Assembly: GCF_000005505.3 (NCBI RefSeq)
Contig: NC_016131.3
Coordinates: 29,255,001-29,319,000, forward strand
Source of the DNA: Brachypodium distachyon
Taxonomy: Eukaryota > Streptophyta > Magnoliopsida > Poales > Poaceae
DNA length: 64,000 nucleotides
Direction of reading: 5' to 3'
How positions within the stretch are numbered: the stretch's first letter is position 1; each line of letters begins with the position of its first letter. Shown here one piece after another: positions 48,650-59,696 of this stretch. The notes under the pieces are model-generated. The model did no database searches. It saw nothing but the letters and a program-made list of their open reading frames with translations, and was not told where the DNA came from. The position numbers were made by a program, and so were the translations under genes.

Positions 48650-50299
48650 AACCCTGTAGTAAAAAAAAGTAAAGACCAAGTGCAAAATTGGCCCAGTAGG
48701 CCTGACTCGATGACTCATCAACTTTGCCTGTTTGGCCATCTCTCTCGCTCCGTCAGGCTCACAGAAGAAAGGTATCGAGGCGCCTTCTCCCATCTCCAAT
48801 TCTACACTCGGCCATCATCTCTCGTTCTCTCTACTAAGCCCTAGGCGCCGTCACCATTCTCTTTCGCAATCTGTCTCATCAGGTTCTTCTAACAATTTGC
48901 CATCTCCTCGTGTAATTTAGCCCTAGGAGGAGACGGTCGTGGCTGGGAAACGAAAGAGGGGACCAGCCGTGGCCGCGCCTGGGAGACAGAGGGGACGGCC
49001 GTGGCTTCGATTCCTTGCCCGATGGGTGCCCGATCGGGTCTCATCTTCCGACTCCCGTAGTGTTTCGGCGGAGCGATCTTTTTCTCGTCAGATTCGGAGT
49101 TGTTGTACGACTCTCGTAACGATCCCGCTGGCCAATTCGGAATTCCAGTCCAATTCGGTGCAGATAATGGGCCAGCCGGCTTAGTAGGCCTAATATACAT
49201 GCAATCTTGAAGGCCCACAAATTTTTGGGAAGTTTGACAGATGACGGTGAAGGGAACGGTCCATATTTTTTAGATAGGTATAGACAACCTGTCAAGCAGA
49301 TACATGTAACATGAAGGTAGGTATGAATAAGCCAGTAAGTAGGCGTGAATAATTTAACAATTAGATGTTGATAATTAACAAGTAGGCACAACTAGGCGTG
49401 TATAAAGCTAGTAAGCCGATGAGGAGACATGTATGCACTGGTACACAGATAAATCAAAAAATAGACATAGTTAAACTTTTTTTTACACAAAAACAGTCAG
49501 GACCTTCCCACCGTGTCATTTCTCATTTATAACAGGGGATATTTACAAAATTGGTACGTACATGTCTTATTACATTGAGAATTTATAAAGTGTCTAGTTA
49601 AACATTGAGAAAATAGACATAGTTAAACGATGGCTATGCCCCTCTTGCTTTAGCCATTCCTTTCCTTCCAAGTTACATTGATCTTTAGAATGTATAAATT
49701 TCGGACAAAATGGTAATCTATTCTTTCATTTTTCACAAAAGTAGCATATTTGGATTCATTAACACAAGGGTTTGCAGTTAAAAAAAACACACAAGGGTTT
49801 GACCAATAATTATTTTATTAACATGTGTTTTTTATAAATAAAATTTATATCAATAGATTCATCTGCGAAATTTGTAACCAAATTTAATACATTTATTATG
49901 AATAGTAGAGAGTAATAAAGATATTACTGGCCAAAGTCAAACCGCTTGCGCTGCGCGGGAAGGCATGCGCCACGCTGCATCGGCGTGCGTACTTATGTCG
50001 TGCACGCCGCTCCCTTGTCCTATCTAACAAAAAATATCCTCTTAAAAAAAATCTACTTCGTAACAAATAAAGCTAGCGCCTGAAGTGTTACATACTGATA
50101 CTTGTGATGGCAAATAACTTGATGTCGGCTGTAACTAAATGCCTCAAACTCATGCCGACACGTTCTTCTTCGTTCACTCCTCTCCTCTCCTCTCCACCAC
50201 GCAAACCCAGTCTAGCAAAAGATCACATTGTTCCCCTGCTGTGGATGTAACTCGGTTGATCATCACCACTGGAATTATTCCACTGTCTATCCGTTATGC
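48650..50299. other. Spacer between element B and SRK3
   Basis: 48650-49230 is mixed GC with short broken frames. 49265-49410 holds repeats related to those at 34540-34780. 49410-50160 is AT-rich. 50160-50299 begins the SRK3 upstream region, similar to 57020-57180 before SRK4. Confidence 0.5.
49265..49410. repeat. Degenerate short repeats related to 34540-34780
   Basis: Blocks such as GATAGGTATAGACAACCTGTCAAG and AACAAGTAGGCACAA resemble the array on the other side of element B. Confidence 0.5.
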
Positions 50300-50312
50300 T
50301 TGACTGTTGACT
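50300..50312 (+). promoter_or_regulatory. Tandem W-box cores upstream of SRK3
   Basis: TTGACT-G-TTGACT, about 105 bases before the ATG at 50413; same arrangement as before SRK1 and SRK4. Confidence 0.5.
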
Positions 50313-50412
50313 CGAATGTGCTTATTTATTGCTCACCACCACAGCCCAAAGAGCACACATCCTACATTTACAATCTCTGCAACTACAAGCACGCCCTCCA
50401 CTTCAGTCCATA

Positions 50413-52818
50413 ATGCATCTCCTCATAGTTTTCACTTTGCTCTTCTTCCCACGAATCCCAGCAAGTTCTTACGCGACGGACACCATCTTGGCTGGCCAAG
50501 CACTTGCCGTCAATGACAAGCTCATCTCCAAAAATGGCAGGTACGCACTTGGCTTCTTCGAAACCAGCAGAAAATCCTCCAAAAGCACTACCAACTGGTA
50601 CCTTGGCATATGGTTCAACACAGTCCCCAAATTTACTTCTGCATGGGTCGCGAATAGGGATAGGCCAATCAAGAACAGCACCTCATTGGCACTCACAATC
50701 TCCCACGATGGCAACCTTATCATCTTAAACCAGTCTACCGAGTCCATAATCTGGTCTACACAAGTAAAAATGGCAAAAAATAGCACCACTGCCATGCTGC
50801 AGAGTGATGGAAATTTCATCCTGGCAAACTCCTCAAACTCATCACAGGTTCTATGGCAGAGCTTTGATCACCCCACGGATACATTTTTCCCTGGGGCAAA
50901 GCTTGGATGGAATAAGGTTACCGGCCTGAATCGCCGTCTTGTTTCTTCAAAAAACTTGATCAACCCAGCTAGCGGTGTGTACTGTACTGAGTTAGACCCC
51001 AGTGGTGTTAACCAGTTCTGGCTTGCACCGTTGAACTCATCGGTACCATATTGGTCTAGCGGTAAATGGAACGGCGAATACTTTGCCTCAATTCCAGAGA
51101 TGGCAGGCAAAGCTGTTTTCAATTCAAAATTTGTGGACAATGACCAGGAGAAATACTACACATATAACTTAAAAGATGAAAATATGATTAGCTGGCAAGT
51201 ACAAGATGTCTCGGGTCAATCAAAGTTGTTCATTTGGATCAAGGGCTCACAGGAATGGGTAATGATCTACCGCCAACCAAAAGATCTATGTGATGTCTAT
51301 GCAATTTGTGGACCTTTCACAATTTGCAACGGTAACGCACTTACATATTGCAATTGCATCGAGGGATTCACCATAACATCCCCTGAGGATTGGGACCTAG
51401 AAGATCGAACTGGTGGGTGCTCAAGAAATACTCCGTTAGACTGCATCAGGAACAAAAGCACAACACATACCACAGACAAGTTCTACTCTGTGCCATGTGT
51501 TAAGTTACCCCAGAATCCACGAAAAGTAAAAGCTGCTGCAAACACGAGCATGTGCGCACAAGTTTGCCTGAATAGATGCTCTTGCACTGCATATTCCTTC
51601 AGTGACGGCAGATGTCTTATCTGGCATAATGAAATGCTCAACATAAGAACAGTACAATTTAGTGACACTACCAACTCGACTGGAGAAACACTTTACCTTC
51701 GTATTTCTGCTAAAGAAGTTCAAAGTTCGAAAAACAATAGAAGAGGGATCGTTATTGAAGTTGTAATTGGTACAGGCGTTTCAGTTTTAGGCCTACTAGC
51801 ACTGATCCTTGCACTAATGATATGGAGAAACAAAAAGAAGAGCTCTGATCGCATATTGAATGGTTCTCAAGTTTGTAATGGACTCATTGCATTTAAATAC
51901 AATGATCTACAAGGTGCGACAAAAAGATTTGAAGATAATTTGGGGGCAGGCAGTTTTGGTTCTGTATTCAAAGGGTTTATAGATGACTCAATTGCCATAG
52001 CAGTGAAGAGGCTTGATGGTGCTTATCAAGGAGAGAAGCAATTCAGAGCTGAAGTGAGCTCCATTGGAGCTGTCCAGCACATCAATTTGGTTAAGCTTGT
52101 TGGTTTCTGTTGTGAGGGTTCCAAGAGGCTGCTTGTATATGAATACATGTCAAATCGCTCTCTTGATGTCCATCTATTTCGAAGCAATTCTGCGATGGTG
52201 AATTGGACTGCTAGGTATCAGATAGCCCTGGGAGTTGCCAGAGGGTTAACCTACTTGCATGAGAGCTGTAGAGACTGCATCATACACTGTGATATTAAGC
52301 CAGAAAACATACTTCTTGATGCTTCATTCCATCCAAAAATTGCAGATTTTGGGATGGCAAAGCTTTTAGGAAGGAATTTTAGCCGAGTCGTAACTACAAT
52401 GAGAGGAACTGCAGGGTACCTTGCACCTGAATGGATTGCGGGTGTTGCTACACCAAAAGTTGATGTTTACAGCTACGGGATGGTGTTGCTGGAAATAATA
52501 TCAGGAAAGAGGAACTCAAACGCATCATGTTCTAGTGGTGGCGACCTTGATATTTATTTCCCTGTGCATGCTGCACGCAAACTTCTTGAAGGAGACATGC
52601 GGAGTTTGGTAGATCAAAGGTTACATGGTGATGTCAATCTGGATGAGGCTGAACTGGCCTGCAAGGTTGCATGTTGGTGCATCCAAGATGATGATCTTGA
52701 TCGACCAACAATGGGACAGGTAGTTCAGATTCTCGAGGGGCTAGTCGAGATCAGGATGCCCCCGATACCACGACTGCTTCAAGCTATGGCCGGAACCTCG
52801 CATTCAGTGTGCTCCTAA
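50413..52818 (+). CDS. G-type lectin S-receptor-like Ser/Thr kinase, SRK3
   Basis: Intronless, 801 residues from the ATG at 50413 (MHLLIVFTLLFFPRIPASS signal peptide). Bulb lectin, S-locus glycoprotein, PAN/apple with conserved Cys, transmembrane about 446-471, kinase with LGAGSFGSVFKG, AVK, HCDIKPEN (Asp about 627), DFG about 645; non-RD. One codon is missing after the activation segment (GVATPKVD against GVAITPKVD in the others), outside the catalytic residues. Complete and open. Very close to SRK4 in the kinase half, including the shared ending DDDLDRPTMGQVVQILEGLV, so these two are the most recent pair. Followed by the decayed ARM-like copy. Confidence 0.93.
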   Translation: MHLLIVFTLLFFPRIPASSYATDTILAGQALAVNDKLISKNGRYALGFFETSRKSSKSTTNWYLGIWFNTVPKFTSAWVANRDRPIKNSTSLALTISHDGNLIILNQSTESIIWSTQVKMAKNSTTAMLQSDGNFILANSSNSSQVLWQSFDHPTDTFFPGAKLGWNKVTGLNRRLVSSKNLINPASGVYCTELDPSGVNQFWLAPLNSSVPYWSSGKWNGEYFASIPEMAGKAVFNSKFVDNDQEKYYTYNLKDENMISWQVQDVSGQSKLFIWIKGSQEWVMIYRQPKDLCDVYAICGPFTICNGNALTYCNCIEGFTITSPEDWDLEDRTGGCSRNTPLDCIRNKSTTHTTDKFYSVPCVKLPQNPRKVKAAANTSMCAQVCLNRCSCTAYSFSDGRCLIWHNEMLNIRTVQFSDTTNSTGETLYLRISAKEVQSSKNNRRGIVIEVVIGTGVSVLGLLALILALMIWRNKKKSSDRILNGSQVCNGLIAFKYNDLQGATKRFEDNLGAGSFGSVFKGFIDDSIAIAVKRLDGAYQGEKQFRAEVSSIGAVQHINLVKLVGFCCEGSKRLLVYEYMSNRSLDVHLFRSNSAMVNWTARYQIALGVARGLTYLHESCRDCIIHCDIKPENILLDASFHPKIADFGMAKLLGRNFSRVVTTMRGTAGYLAPEWIAGVATPKVDVYSYGMVLLEIISGKRNSNASCSSGGDLDIYFPVHAARKLLEGDMRSLVDQRLHGDVNLDEAELACKVACWCIQDDDLDRPTMGQVVQILEGLVEIRMPPIPRLLQAMAGTSHSVCS

Positions 52819-53934
52819 TATAGCAGATGTTAGATTTAAGACTAATATAGTGTACTTCCCTATTCAAATGTAATAGCTATGATTGGATAAATAGTTGTAT
52901 TTTTTTATAAATTTGTAACGATTTTAATGTATCATCGTTCTATCGTTATAATCTGGAGTCATAAATAGTATTTCTCCTTTTGGTGGAGCCAGAAAAGCTA
53001 AGCATTGGGTTCATTCTCATGGGTTCAGATATAGCTTTTGGTCCAAATTCTATTGAATCTGATCATTTTCATTGGGTTCATTTGAACCCAATGCCAATAC
53101 AGTAGCTCCGCCCCTTAGTTTACTCTACTTAACATGGAAATTTCTACTCCCTCCGTTCCTAAATTCTTGTCGCTGTTTTAGGAATGGAGGTAGTAGCTTT
53201 AGGAACGGAGGGACAAGAATTTGAACTAAAACAGCGACAAGAATTTAGGAATGGAGGTAGTAGCTTTTAAGATCCTACATGAGAGCTCCTTTTAAACCTT
53301 GTTTTAATAACTGGTGGTGCACAAACGTCGTCTTTATATGACTTTGAAAAATCTCCAACATAATGGTAGCCATGGCACTGTCACAAAAGCTGAACCATGC
53401 CGGCGCGATGCTCCCACAAACTCACCTGCACTGCACACCGAGTGCATGTAGGTACGGAATTACACACCGGTGGCGAGGGCTGGACGGCGCTGCTTCGGTG
53501 GCGGGGCAGGGCTACGAGAGAGGCGAAGCCCGAGGTCAGGGATGGTTCTGACAAGAGGATTAGAAGAGCCCGGCGGGCCAGGTGCGGCTTCAGCTTCAGA
53601 GCCCTTCGTGTGAAGCTGACCGGGTTCAAAGCAGCCTACCTTTTCAGCACCGAGCAGTTGGGTCTTGGGTGGTAGCCGCTAGAAATACCGCCCAGGCAGT
53701 AGAGGCGCCCACCGAGCAGTAGCTTTCCTTACTCTTGTTTTTCTTCCTCCTTGAATGAAACGGCAGTCCCACCTGCCTGATTACTCAGAAAAAAAATGTT
53801 CAGTTACTGCGAGAGCCAAAAGAAAGAAGAAGTGTTGCCGTAAAAAGTTGTGACAGTACGAGACGTATTGTCAGTAAAGTTGAGGCATTGCAGCACTAGA
53901 GTTGTTTACTTCAGTTGTTGTTTGAGTGTTTCAG
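52819..53934. other. Spacer between SRK3 and the ARM-like pseudogene
   Basis: SRK3 3' flank; a possible hAT-like insert at 52979-53118 (GGTGGAGCCAG ... AGCTCCGCCCC) absent from the SRK4 copy; a Stowaway MITE (53148-53260); a shortened ARM 5' remnant (53460-53645); then 53650-53797 ending in CTCAGAAAAAAAA, which looks like the 3' tail of a LINE or a similar retroposon and replaces the ARM first exon. Confidence 0.55.
53148..53260. mobile_element. Stowaway-type MITE with 35-base inverted ends
   Basis: 113 bases; inverted repeats CTCCCTCCGTTCCTAAATTC... and its complement with three mismatches; TA at 53146-53147 and 53261-53262. The SRK4 flank near 59965 reads AAATTTC-TA-GCTTTT without the insert. 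Confidence 0.9.
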
Positions 53935-55118
53935 GTTAATCACCGGAAGCTTGGGGATCTGTGTTGGTTAGGCATTGGTCACCGCCTCACCGGTTGTGAA
54001 GGTATGAAACTACAGATGATGTTCTTTGCTGATTTCTCTGTGGATTAGTTCTGATTACAGTGCTGTTAGTGATTATTTGTGTGAGGATGTCCATATGACT
54101 GACAGGAACAGAGATTGGTTAGCTCCATGCACATACCACTAATAGAATTAAGTTTGTATGAAGATACAATACTTGATGCTTGTTGCAATAACATTTCTGC
54201 AGATGATGAGTTATGGTATCGCATTGTTGAGGTATCTGTGCGTTCAGGTGCACGCAAAGAAATGATCCCTCTTTCCCTGCTTCAAAACTTGTTCCCATTT
54301 ATTCCCAGTTGTGATGGCGTTTTGTGTGCGCTAACTAAGACGGGCCATTCTATCAAAATTTTCCATATGATAAGGAACATTTTCTTTTGTTGAGTGAAAT
54401 GCAAATGATGCCCTGCTACTTCCATGATGGCTCAGGAAACCCACATCTACAATGGAATTGTTTAGAAGTAGGGATGCAAACTGGCGCCGGTTAGAGGCCC
54501 ATTTGAGCCCGTTTACTAAACCTCTGCGGGATGATAGATTACCGGGCTTGGCGGCGAAGTTGACATCCCTATTTAGAAGTGAGTAAGTGCCTTTAAGCGA
54601 GATACAAATAGTTACAAGGCATCTTGTCTTTTTGTTAGTTTAGTTTTTAGGACAGGAAAACTTAGCTGGAATTTGTTTTACTTATACTGATACAGCATCA
54701 TCGTTGGGGAATCTAAGATTAATGGTTGATCTCTAGGAAAACAGAGACACCAACTTAAAGTTAGTGAGCTGTATACAGGAAATGCTAATATGAGTTCCAT
54801 ACGTGCACAGTGATCAGTCTGGATCATCTCTAGTAGGAGTATATAAACATCCACATAATATGTTGTCTCTTCTTTTCTTATGCTTCAGTTTTCTGCATTG
54901 GTTCCAGATATGATCGAATTCTTAATTAGCGCGATGTTGGGCCACCTGCAAAGGCAACCGCTAAACCGAAAATGTCGTGTTGCATGGCTTACCATATCGG
55001 GCCAGTGTTGTATACCATGAGCCTCTTCCTAGTGGCACATTTTTGTCTCCTTTTCTCTTCTCTTTTCCCCAATAGATGCATATGCTGATTAGCTGATAAT
55101 GATCAAACAGTTCTTCTG
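53935..55118 (+). pseudogene. Decayed copy of the ARM-like gene (exons 2-4)
   Basis: Matches exons 2, 3 and 4 of the gene at 61054 with introns in the same places: exon 2 from 53935, exon 3 from about 54110 (MHIP-LIELSLYEDTILDACCNN), exon 4 from about 54909 (MLGHLQRQPLNRK). Exon 1 is absent, part of exon 2 is lost, exon 3 loses the VSVLLLTC segment, and exon 4 has frame-breaking changes and an early stop. A hAT MITE sits in the following intron and a LINE fragment after exon 4. Confidence 0.88.
54469..54571. mobile_element. hAT-type MITE in the ARM-like pseudogene
   Basis: 103 bases with ends TAGGGATGCAAACTGGC and the inverse GAAGTTGACATCCCTA, flanked by the 8-base duplication TTTAGAAG (54461-54468, 54572-54579). 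The intact gene has the empty site at about 62660. Confidence 0.92.
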
Positions 55119-55175
55119 GTAAGGAAATTGTCAAGAATATGGTCAATGTGATTACATATGTATTCATAGACATTA

Positions 55176-55390
55176 TTTTTTTTTGACGAAAACAGCAGCG
55201 CTGTATTTCATTAATTAAGGGGAAAAAGAGACAAAGGCCTCATAAAGAGGAGAATTATTCCAGAAAGATAAAAGACAGCACAACCTGAACTAAACTATGA
55301 ACAAGCAACAGACAGCTAAATCAAACACTATCAGAAACGACCAAGGGAACTGCTCCGGCGGCCTCACTTCTTGTCCCCAGAAGATTGCAA
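55176..55390 (-). mobile_element. 5'-truncated LINE fragment
   Basis: 215 bases starting with a poly-T run (poly-A tail on the minus strand), flanked by a 12-base duplication TCATAGACATTA (55164-55175, 55391-55402). Absent from the intact gene at about 63265. Too short to carry an ORF. Confidence 0.88.
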
Positions 55391-55455
55391 TCATAGACAT
55401 TAGACACGACCATGATACACCTTCATCTTGGGCTCTTGGCTTTCTGTTGCTGTCA

Positions 55456-55573
55456 GATAATATGTTGTTGTCATCATTTATTGGGCAAAAGAGTTAGCCT
55501 TGTAAATATAGGACGATAATATGTTGTTGTCATCATTTATTGGGCAAAAGAGTTAGCCTTGTAAATATAGGAC
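55456..55573. repeat. Exact tandem duplication, 59-base unit
   Basis: GATAATATGTTGTTGTCATC... ending AAATATAGGAC occurs at 55456 and again at 55515 with no differences seen. Confidence 0.95.
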
Positions 55574-55583
55574 GTATGGTATA

Positions 55584-55696
55584 CTTCCTCCGTCCCATAT
55601 TAAGTGACTCAAATTTGCCCAAATATGGATGTATCTATATCCAAAAGGCGTCTAGATACATGTAATATTTCGTCAGTTAATATGGGACGGAGGGAG
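55584..55696. mobile_element. Stowaway-type MITE
   Basis: 113 bases, CTTCCTCCGTCCCATATTAA with inverse TTAATATGGGACGGAGGGAG, flanked by TA (55582-55583, 55697-55698). Closely related to the MITE at 15460. Confidence 0.88.
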
Positions 55697-55698
55697 TA

Positions 55699-57186
55699 AG
55701 AATTAATGGATGGCCTCGGGGCCGGAACTGAGGTATGATCTTGCTTGGACGATGCACGGCAGCGCTGTATCAGTCTATCAGACCGTGGAGGTCCCGGAGC
55801 AGTTTCCATGGTGGCATCTACTGAGCACAGCAGCTTCCGCTTCCATCTGAAATTATGTTTCTATAATTCTGTCAGCAAACACTTGTCTTGTTCATTATTC
55901 AATAAAGAATATTTGTTGTAGTATTTTGCCTATACTCCTATGTTCATCTCAAATCAATGTTGCACAATCAAGCCCACTGGTTTTCCCTTGACAGTTTCTG
56001 CCAATGTTGCTAAGTTTTGACGAATAGCCTGTTTATATTATTATTTTTTCTATGTTCATTACTTACTGGATCCTCTCTCCAATATTCATGTTTTAAAAAA
56101 GAGATATCTTGTGGACTCTGCCATTTGGTTTCAGCAATATTCGTGTTAGATGCAAGACTATGGTAGCAATTGTTACAAAGGACAAATATATTTGCTTGAC
56201 CAATTGGATAGAGTAAACCAAGCTAGGAGCTTCATTTTGTAATCTTTAGTTATTTTCATTCCTTTTCTCTATAGAGGCTAAATTAATTTGGTTATACAGT
56301 GTACATCAAGTTAGACAGTTCAGTTCTGCATATTGTATATCATGGTTGTGATTACTTGCAATCGATTGCATGTTCATGCGTCCCTTCATGGTTTAGCTGA
56401 CGATAAACATTGCAACGAGCTGAAATGTCTTTGATGTTTTACAGTCAATATAAAAATCAGATGTGTCTTTTTGTTTCTTCACACTTGTAAAAATTCGAGT
56501 TGGTGGTCATCCGTTCACTATATCAAACCTACTCCTTCGTTTGTTGGATGATTGTCACTCGATTGCCACCCACTTAATTTTTTCAAATAAATATTTTGAG
56601 CAAATCACTATTTGCAATAACATTTGAAAATGTGAGCACATAAATATTTAAAACAACTAATGTATTTTTTTTTAATTTCGTAGCAACGCACATGCTCGAG
56701 GCCACAGCCCACATGGTTGGTTCTAATTTGCATTTAAAAAAAACTAACCACTATTGTATCGAGAGGCAAGCGGACCCATGAGAGGTCACTCAGTCCAGCC
56801 GGGACATGACAAAGCCAAAGGTGTACGGTTTTTTTTATCTGCAAAAAAGAACCATATTTACAAAACCATAACTTGCTACAAATGGTGTTAAAATAATACA
56901 GTACTGTAGGTAATAAGATTTGTTTTCCTATCTGTAGCAAAGCACGGGTAGCTCACTTAGTCTCTTTTCGATTCTGTGTTGATACCGATGCTTCTTACTT
57001 GTGAAAACCTTTCTGTGGGCAGGTAACCAAATGTCTGGACCTCATGCCCACACTTCCCTCGTTCAATCCTCTTTTCTCTACCACACATACCAGTCAATAA
57101 CAAAGACCAGACTGCATCTACTCGGTTGGTCATCACCACTGAAATACGTTTTCGTCCAACATAGTTTGGCTGTTGTGCGCTCGTGC
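55699..57186. other. Spacer upstream of SRK4
   Basis: From about 56050 it is paralogous to 15200-16480 upstream of SRK1, and lacks the MITE present there. AT-rich; no gene. Confidence 0.65.
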
Positions 57187-57199
57187 TTGACTGTTGACT
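57187..57199 (+). promoter_or_regulatory. Tandem W-box cores upstream of SRK4
   Basis: TTGACT-G-TTGACT, about 95 bases before the ATG at 57292, in a context identical to that of SRK1. Confidence 0.5.
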
Positions 57200-57291
57200 C
57201 CACCGTGCTTATTTACTGATATCACCACGGAGCACCCAACCTACATTTGCAATTTTTGCAACTGCAAACTTACCCTCCTCTTCAGCTCATC

Positions 57292-59696
57292 ATGCATCAC
57301 CTCGAAGGTTTCACCTTGCTCTTCTTCCTACTCATCCCAGCAATTTCTGCCACAACGGACACCATCTTGGCTGGCCAAGCACTTGCCGTCGACGATAAGC
57401 TCCTCTCCAAGAACGGCAGGTATGCACTTGGCTTCTTCGAAACGCAAAGCAAATTCTCTGAGAGCAACTGGTACCTGGGCATATGGTTCAATACAGTCTC
57501 CAAATTCACTTCAGCATGGGTAGCAAATAGGGATAAGCCAATCAAGAACACCACTTCGTTGGAGCTCACAATCTCAAAGGATGGCAACCTTGTCATCTTA
57601 AACGGGTCCACTAAGTCCATAATCTGGAGTACACAGGCAAACATAACAAGAAATAGCACCACTGTTGTGCTCTTGAGTAGTGGAAATCTCATCCTGACAG
57701 AGTCTTCAAACTCGTCAAAGGTTTTGTGGCAGAGCTTTGATCACCCCACAGATACACTTTTCCCTGGGGCAAAACTTGGTTTGGACAAGGTCACTGGCCT
57801 GAATCGCCGCATTGTTTCTTGGAAAAACTCGATCGACCCGGGAACCGGTGCGTATTGTGATGAATTAGACCCCAGTGGTGTTAGCCAGTTCTTCCTTGCA
57901 ACGACAAACTCCTCCATACCATATTGGTCGACCGGTGTATGGAACGGCAAATACTTTGCCTCAATTCCAGAGATGACAGCCGCAGCAGACTGTTTAATTC
58001 AACATTTGTCGACAATGGCAAAGAGAAGTACTTGTTACATGACTTAGTCGATGAAAATATGGTAACTCGTAATGTAATTGACATTTCCGGTCAGTCACGG
58101 CAGTTCATTTGGTTCGAAGGCTCAAAGGATTGGACAATGATCTATGCTCAACCAAAATCTCAATGTGATGTCTATGCAATTTGTGGACCTTTCACAATTT
58201 GCAACGATAATGCCCTTCCACACTGCAATTGTATGGAGGGCTTCGCCATAACATCCCCCAAGGATTGGGAACTAGAAGATCGAGCGGGTGGGTGCTCAAG
58301 AAAAACTCAGTTAGACTGCATTAGCAACAAAAGCACAACACATACCACAGACAAGTTCTACTCTATGCCATGTCTTAGGTTACCCCAAAATGTCCCAAAA
58401 GTAGAAGCTGCTACAAGTGCGAACAAGTGTGAAGAAGTTTGCCTGAATAATTGCTCTTGCACCACCTACTCCTTCGGCGACAGCAGATGTTCTATCTGGA
58501 ATAACGAATTGCTCAACATAAGACAACTACAATGTAATGACACTACCAATTCAAATGGAGAAACTCTTTACCTTCGACTTTCTGCTAAAGGTGTTCACAG
58601 CTTGAAAAGCAGCAAAAGAGGGATTGCCATTGGAGTTGTAACTGGCACATGCATTTCTGTTCCAGGCTTATTTGCACTCATCCTCTTACTAATGATTTGG
58701 AGAAACAAAAAGAAGAGCTCTGGTCGCATGCTGAATGGTTCTCAAGATTGTAATGGAATCATTGCGTTTAGATACAATGATCTACAAAGTGCAACTAAAA
58801 AATTCACACATAAGTTGGGGGCAGGCAGTTTTGGTTCTGTATTCAAGGGGTTTATAAATGACTCAATTGGCATAGCTGTGAAGAGGCTTGATGGTGCTTA
58901 TCAAGGAGAGAAGCAATTCAGAGCTGAAGTGAACTCAATTGGAGCTGTGCAGCACATAAATTTGGTTAAGCTAATTGGTTTCTGTTGTGAGGGTTCCAAG
59001 AGGCTGCTCGTTTATGAATACATGTCAAATCGCTCTCTCGACGTTCATCTATTTCGAAGCAATCCTGCGCTGGTTAGTTGGACTGCTAGGTATCAGATAG
59101 CCCTCGGAGTTGCCAGAGGGTTAGCCTACTTGCATGAGCAATGTAGAGACTGCATCATACACTGTGATATTAAGCCAGAAAACATACTTCTTGATGCTTC
59201 ATTCCATCCAAGAATTGCAGATTTTGGGATGGCAAAGCTTTTAGGAAGGAATTTTAGCCGAGTCATAACTACAATGAGAGGAACTGCAGGGTATCTTGCT
59301 CCTGAATGGATTTCCGGCGTTGCTATTACACCAAAATTTGATGTTTATAGCTACGGGATGGTGTTGCTGGAATTAATATCCGGAAGGAGGAACTCAAGCT
59401 CACCATGCTCAAGTGGTGGCGACCGTGATATTTATTTCCCTGTGCATGCTGCAAACAAACTTCTCGAAGGAGACATGGGGAGTTTGGTAGATCACAGGTT
59501 ACATGGTGATGTCGATCTGGATGAGGCTGAACTGGCTTGCAAGGTTGCATGTTGGTGCATCCAAGATGATGATCTTGATCGACCAACAATGGGGCAGGTA
59601 GTTCAGATTCTCGAGGGGCTAGTCGAGATCAAGATGCCCCCGGTACCAAGACTGCTTCAAGCTATGGCCGGAGTCTCGCATTCAGGGTGCTCCTGA
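57292..59696 (+). pseudogene. G-type lectin S-receptor-like kinase SRK4 with a single frameshift
   Basis: Signal peptide and bulb-lectin domain are open from the ATG at 57292. The frame shifts by one base near 57990 (after IPEMTAAAD) inside the S-locus glycoprotein domain and would stop at 58047, giving about 251 residues. From there the other frame is open to 59696 with the rest of that domain, PAN/apple, transmembrane segment and a complete kinase (LGAGSFGSVFKG, HCDIKPEN, DFG; non-RD). Alignment to SRK3 shows exactly one missing base. Either a very recent null allele or a sequencing error. The truncated product would be a secreted lectin-like protein (inference). Confidence 0.88.

Noticed and set aside
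52979..53118. hAT-like MITE with GGTGGAGCCAG / AGCTCCGCCCC ends as a full feature
   Set aside because: Absent from the SRK4 paralogue, but no convincing 8-base target duplication could be found, so borders are not supported.
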